From Mnemiopsis leidyi (Eukaryota; Ctenophora; Tentaculata; Lobata; Bolinopsidae): a stretch of DNA of 20,206 nucleotides. A program made the position numbers and the translations under genes. The stretch spans positions 165,091 to 185,296 of the forward strand of contig JH153913.1 in assembly GCA_000226015.1 (NCBI GenBank), in the 5' to 3' direction. This document shows positions 18,965-20,206 of the stretch, one piece after another; within the stretch, counting starts at the first letter, position 1, and each line of letters opens with the position of its first letter. The notes under the pieces are model-generated. The model saw only the letters and a list, made by a program, of their open reading frames with translations. It made no database searches and had not been told where the DNA came from.

Positions 18965-19287
18965 CAGTAAAACCTCTATTTAACGGGCCTTTTTGGGGAA
19001 GTGGCAAGGCCCGTAAATCAAGGGATACGTTAAATAGAGGCACGGTTAACCGAGGGACACGGTAAATAGAGGCACGGTAAATCGAGGGACACGGTAAATA
19101 GAGGCACGGTAAACCGAGGGACACGGTCAATAGAGGCACGGTAAATCAAGGGATACGGTCAATAGAGGCACAGTAAACCGAGGGACACGGTAAATAGAGG
19201 CACGGTAAACCGAGGGACACGGTCAATAGAGGCAAGGTAAACCGAGGGACACGGCAAATAGAGGCACGGTCAATCGAGGCTTTACTG
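18965..19287. mobile_element. 323-bp pogo/Tigger-like MITE with internal tandem array
   Basis: The left end CAGTAAAACCTCTATTTAAC and the right end (minus strand) CAGTAAAGCCTCGATTGACC are inverted repeats flanked by TA on both sides (18963-18964, 19288-19289). This is the target pattern of Tc1/mariner-pogo elements. A GGGCC...GGCCC stem follows the left end. Positions 19020-19280 are a tandem array of about 32 bp, made of two ~16-bp halves (CACGGTAAATAGAGG and CACGGTAAACCGAGGGA). It encodes no protein; open frames here are incidental. Confidence 0.87.
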
Positions 19288-19665
19288 TATATATATGAGG
19301 GTGGGTTGATTACTCACAGTTCCCACTCGATGTTGTAAAATCAATTTGCTTGCTGACATGCGACATGATCAATGATTTGTCTTGTATTCTACAGGGTGCC
19401 CCCTAAGTCATGGTGCGATTTAACCTGAAATAATTTTATAGTACGTAAATTTGATGTAGATAACAAAGTTTAAGATAGGCTTGATTATGAATGGGCTAAT
19501 AAGTTAATTTGAAGTCTCCAGTTGTACATGTAAATAGTAAATCTTAGCAAGTTTCAGCATATGCCGAGCATAATTACACTCAAATTTAAATATGGTTTAA
19601 ATCAAAACACACATACGAACCTGATTTATAGATCGTTAAGGTAACCAGCTTTCTCTTACAGTTAA

Positions 19666-19714
19666 GTCACGTGATCAGTGACACGTGGAGTATATTTATG
19701 ACACGTGGCACATG
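19666..19714. promoter_or_regulatory. cluster of three CACGTG E-boxes
   Basis: CACGTG occurs at 19668, 19682 and 19702, and CACATG at 19709. The first reads GTCACGTGAT, close to the TFEB/CLEAR-type palindrome. The second and third are a direct repeat of TGACACGTGG 20 bases apart, with TATATTTATG between them. No start codon or exon was linked to it, so the target gene is unknown and may lie outside the window. Confidence 0.35.
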
Positions 19715-20167
19715 GGCGTGGTCACTCTGAAACATCTTGCTATCCTGTATTGAGAAGTCGTCATTCGAACTTTGTAAGGAGGAAATTTTATAATCCACCT
19801 AGCGAACGAGAGTAAAAAATTGTCGTTTTCGAAAAAAATATCTTGAAACGATAATATTTTAGTTGTGGTCAGCCACAGTAATCCCACGATAACTAGTACA
19901 CTTGATGTTAGGCGTATGTTTTAGCATTCCATCAACACAGTTGACAGTTAACCTCATAGCACCTACTAGACATTACACACAATGTAATATATTACACACG
20001 TCACAACTGTATATCACACTGGCCAAATCACACTTTACTTTAGTTCTTTTGATGTCACACCCGACAAGTCATACCAAACATATCACACAGCAAAGGAATC
20101 ATCTTTTCTATTTTAGCTGGTAATTCTAATTGTTGAGGGGGGGGGGACGTAAAGATGACCACGATTG

Positions 20168-20203
20168 TTGACCATTTGGTCCACGCCCTGTGGCCATGGT
20201 CAA
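20168..20203. repeat. hairpin at window end
   Basis: TTGACCAT pairs with ATGGTCAA, and an inner CCAC pairs with GTGG around a five-base loop. It may be a small fold-back or the tip of an element cut by the window edge. Confidence 0.55.
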
Positions 20204-20206
20204 ATT

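Larger units (their letters stand above)
19290..20206. other. window end: regulatory-looking E-boxes, no gene
   Basis: No coding exon was recognised. CAGGGTGCCCCCTAAGTCAT at about 19393 resembles transposon termini, but no partner end was found. A G10-like run lies near 20136-20146. The last 40 bases form a hairpin. Confidence 0.4.

Noticed and set aside
18704-19139. Minus-strand frames of 65 and 76 codons
   Set aside because: One is antisense to the candidate terminal exon; the other reads the pogo-like MITE array.
19393-19425. CAGGGTGCCCCCTAAGTCAT as a transposon terminus
   Set aside because: It resembles ends of some mariner-type elements, but no inverted partner or target duplication was found in the remaining sequence.

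Overview
The window is nuclear DNA from an animal, most likely an invertebrate. It is AT-rich and gene-poor. Its genes are split by short GT-AG introns, and it carries fold-back elements, minisatellites and a dead LINE fragment. There are no bacterial operons, ribosome binding sites, rRNA, tRNA or CRISPR arrays. The species cannot be named from the sequence.

Two genes can be assembled with consistent reading frames. (1) Plus strand, 5102-11491: an 11-exon MFSD11/UNC93-type membrane transporter of 501 residues. All splice phases match and the exons total 1506 nt. (2) Minus strand, 15445-14415: a three-exon, 166-residue protein whose start matches the H2A.Z-binding N-terminus of YL1/VPS72. It then has an acidic tract and a basic tail, and it stops without the YL1 C-terminal domain. 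A third, weaker gene model is a tyrosine-rich terminal exon on the plus strand (18601-18819). Its upstream exons are uncertain.

Layout: 1-2.9 kb is non-coding with a 75-bp hairpin, a 20-bp repeat array, a 114-bp tandem duplication and a 137-bp MITE-like inverted repeat. From 2.9 to 5.1 kb there is one possible minus-strand terminal exon and hairpins. From 5.1 to 11.5 kb lies the transporter; intron 10 holds a ~680-bp fold-back element full of CCAAT/ATTGG motifs, and a 46-bp tandem repeat runs over the stop codon. From 12.3 to 13.0 kb is an internally deleted non-LTR retrotransposon. From 14.4 to 15.8 kb is the VPS72-like gene, with a Harbinger-like MITE and a donor-like repeat array in intron 1 and an E2F-like site upstream. 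From 17.2 to 17.4 kb is a 15-bp minisatellite carrying CACGTG E-boxes. From 18.96 to 19.29 kb is a pogo-like MITE filled with an array resembling its own terminal repeat. From 19.67 to 19.71 kb is an E-box cluster.

The two firm genes face each other (convergent), with the LINE fragment between them. Nothing suggests that they act in one pathway. The recurring theme is local tandem duplication that touches functional sites: two 5' splice sites, a stop codon, E-boxes and a transposon end. Most of the longer open frames in the window are repeat-driven or shadows.
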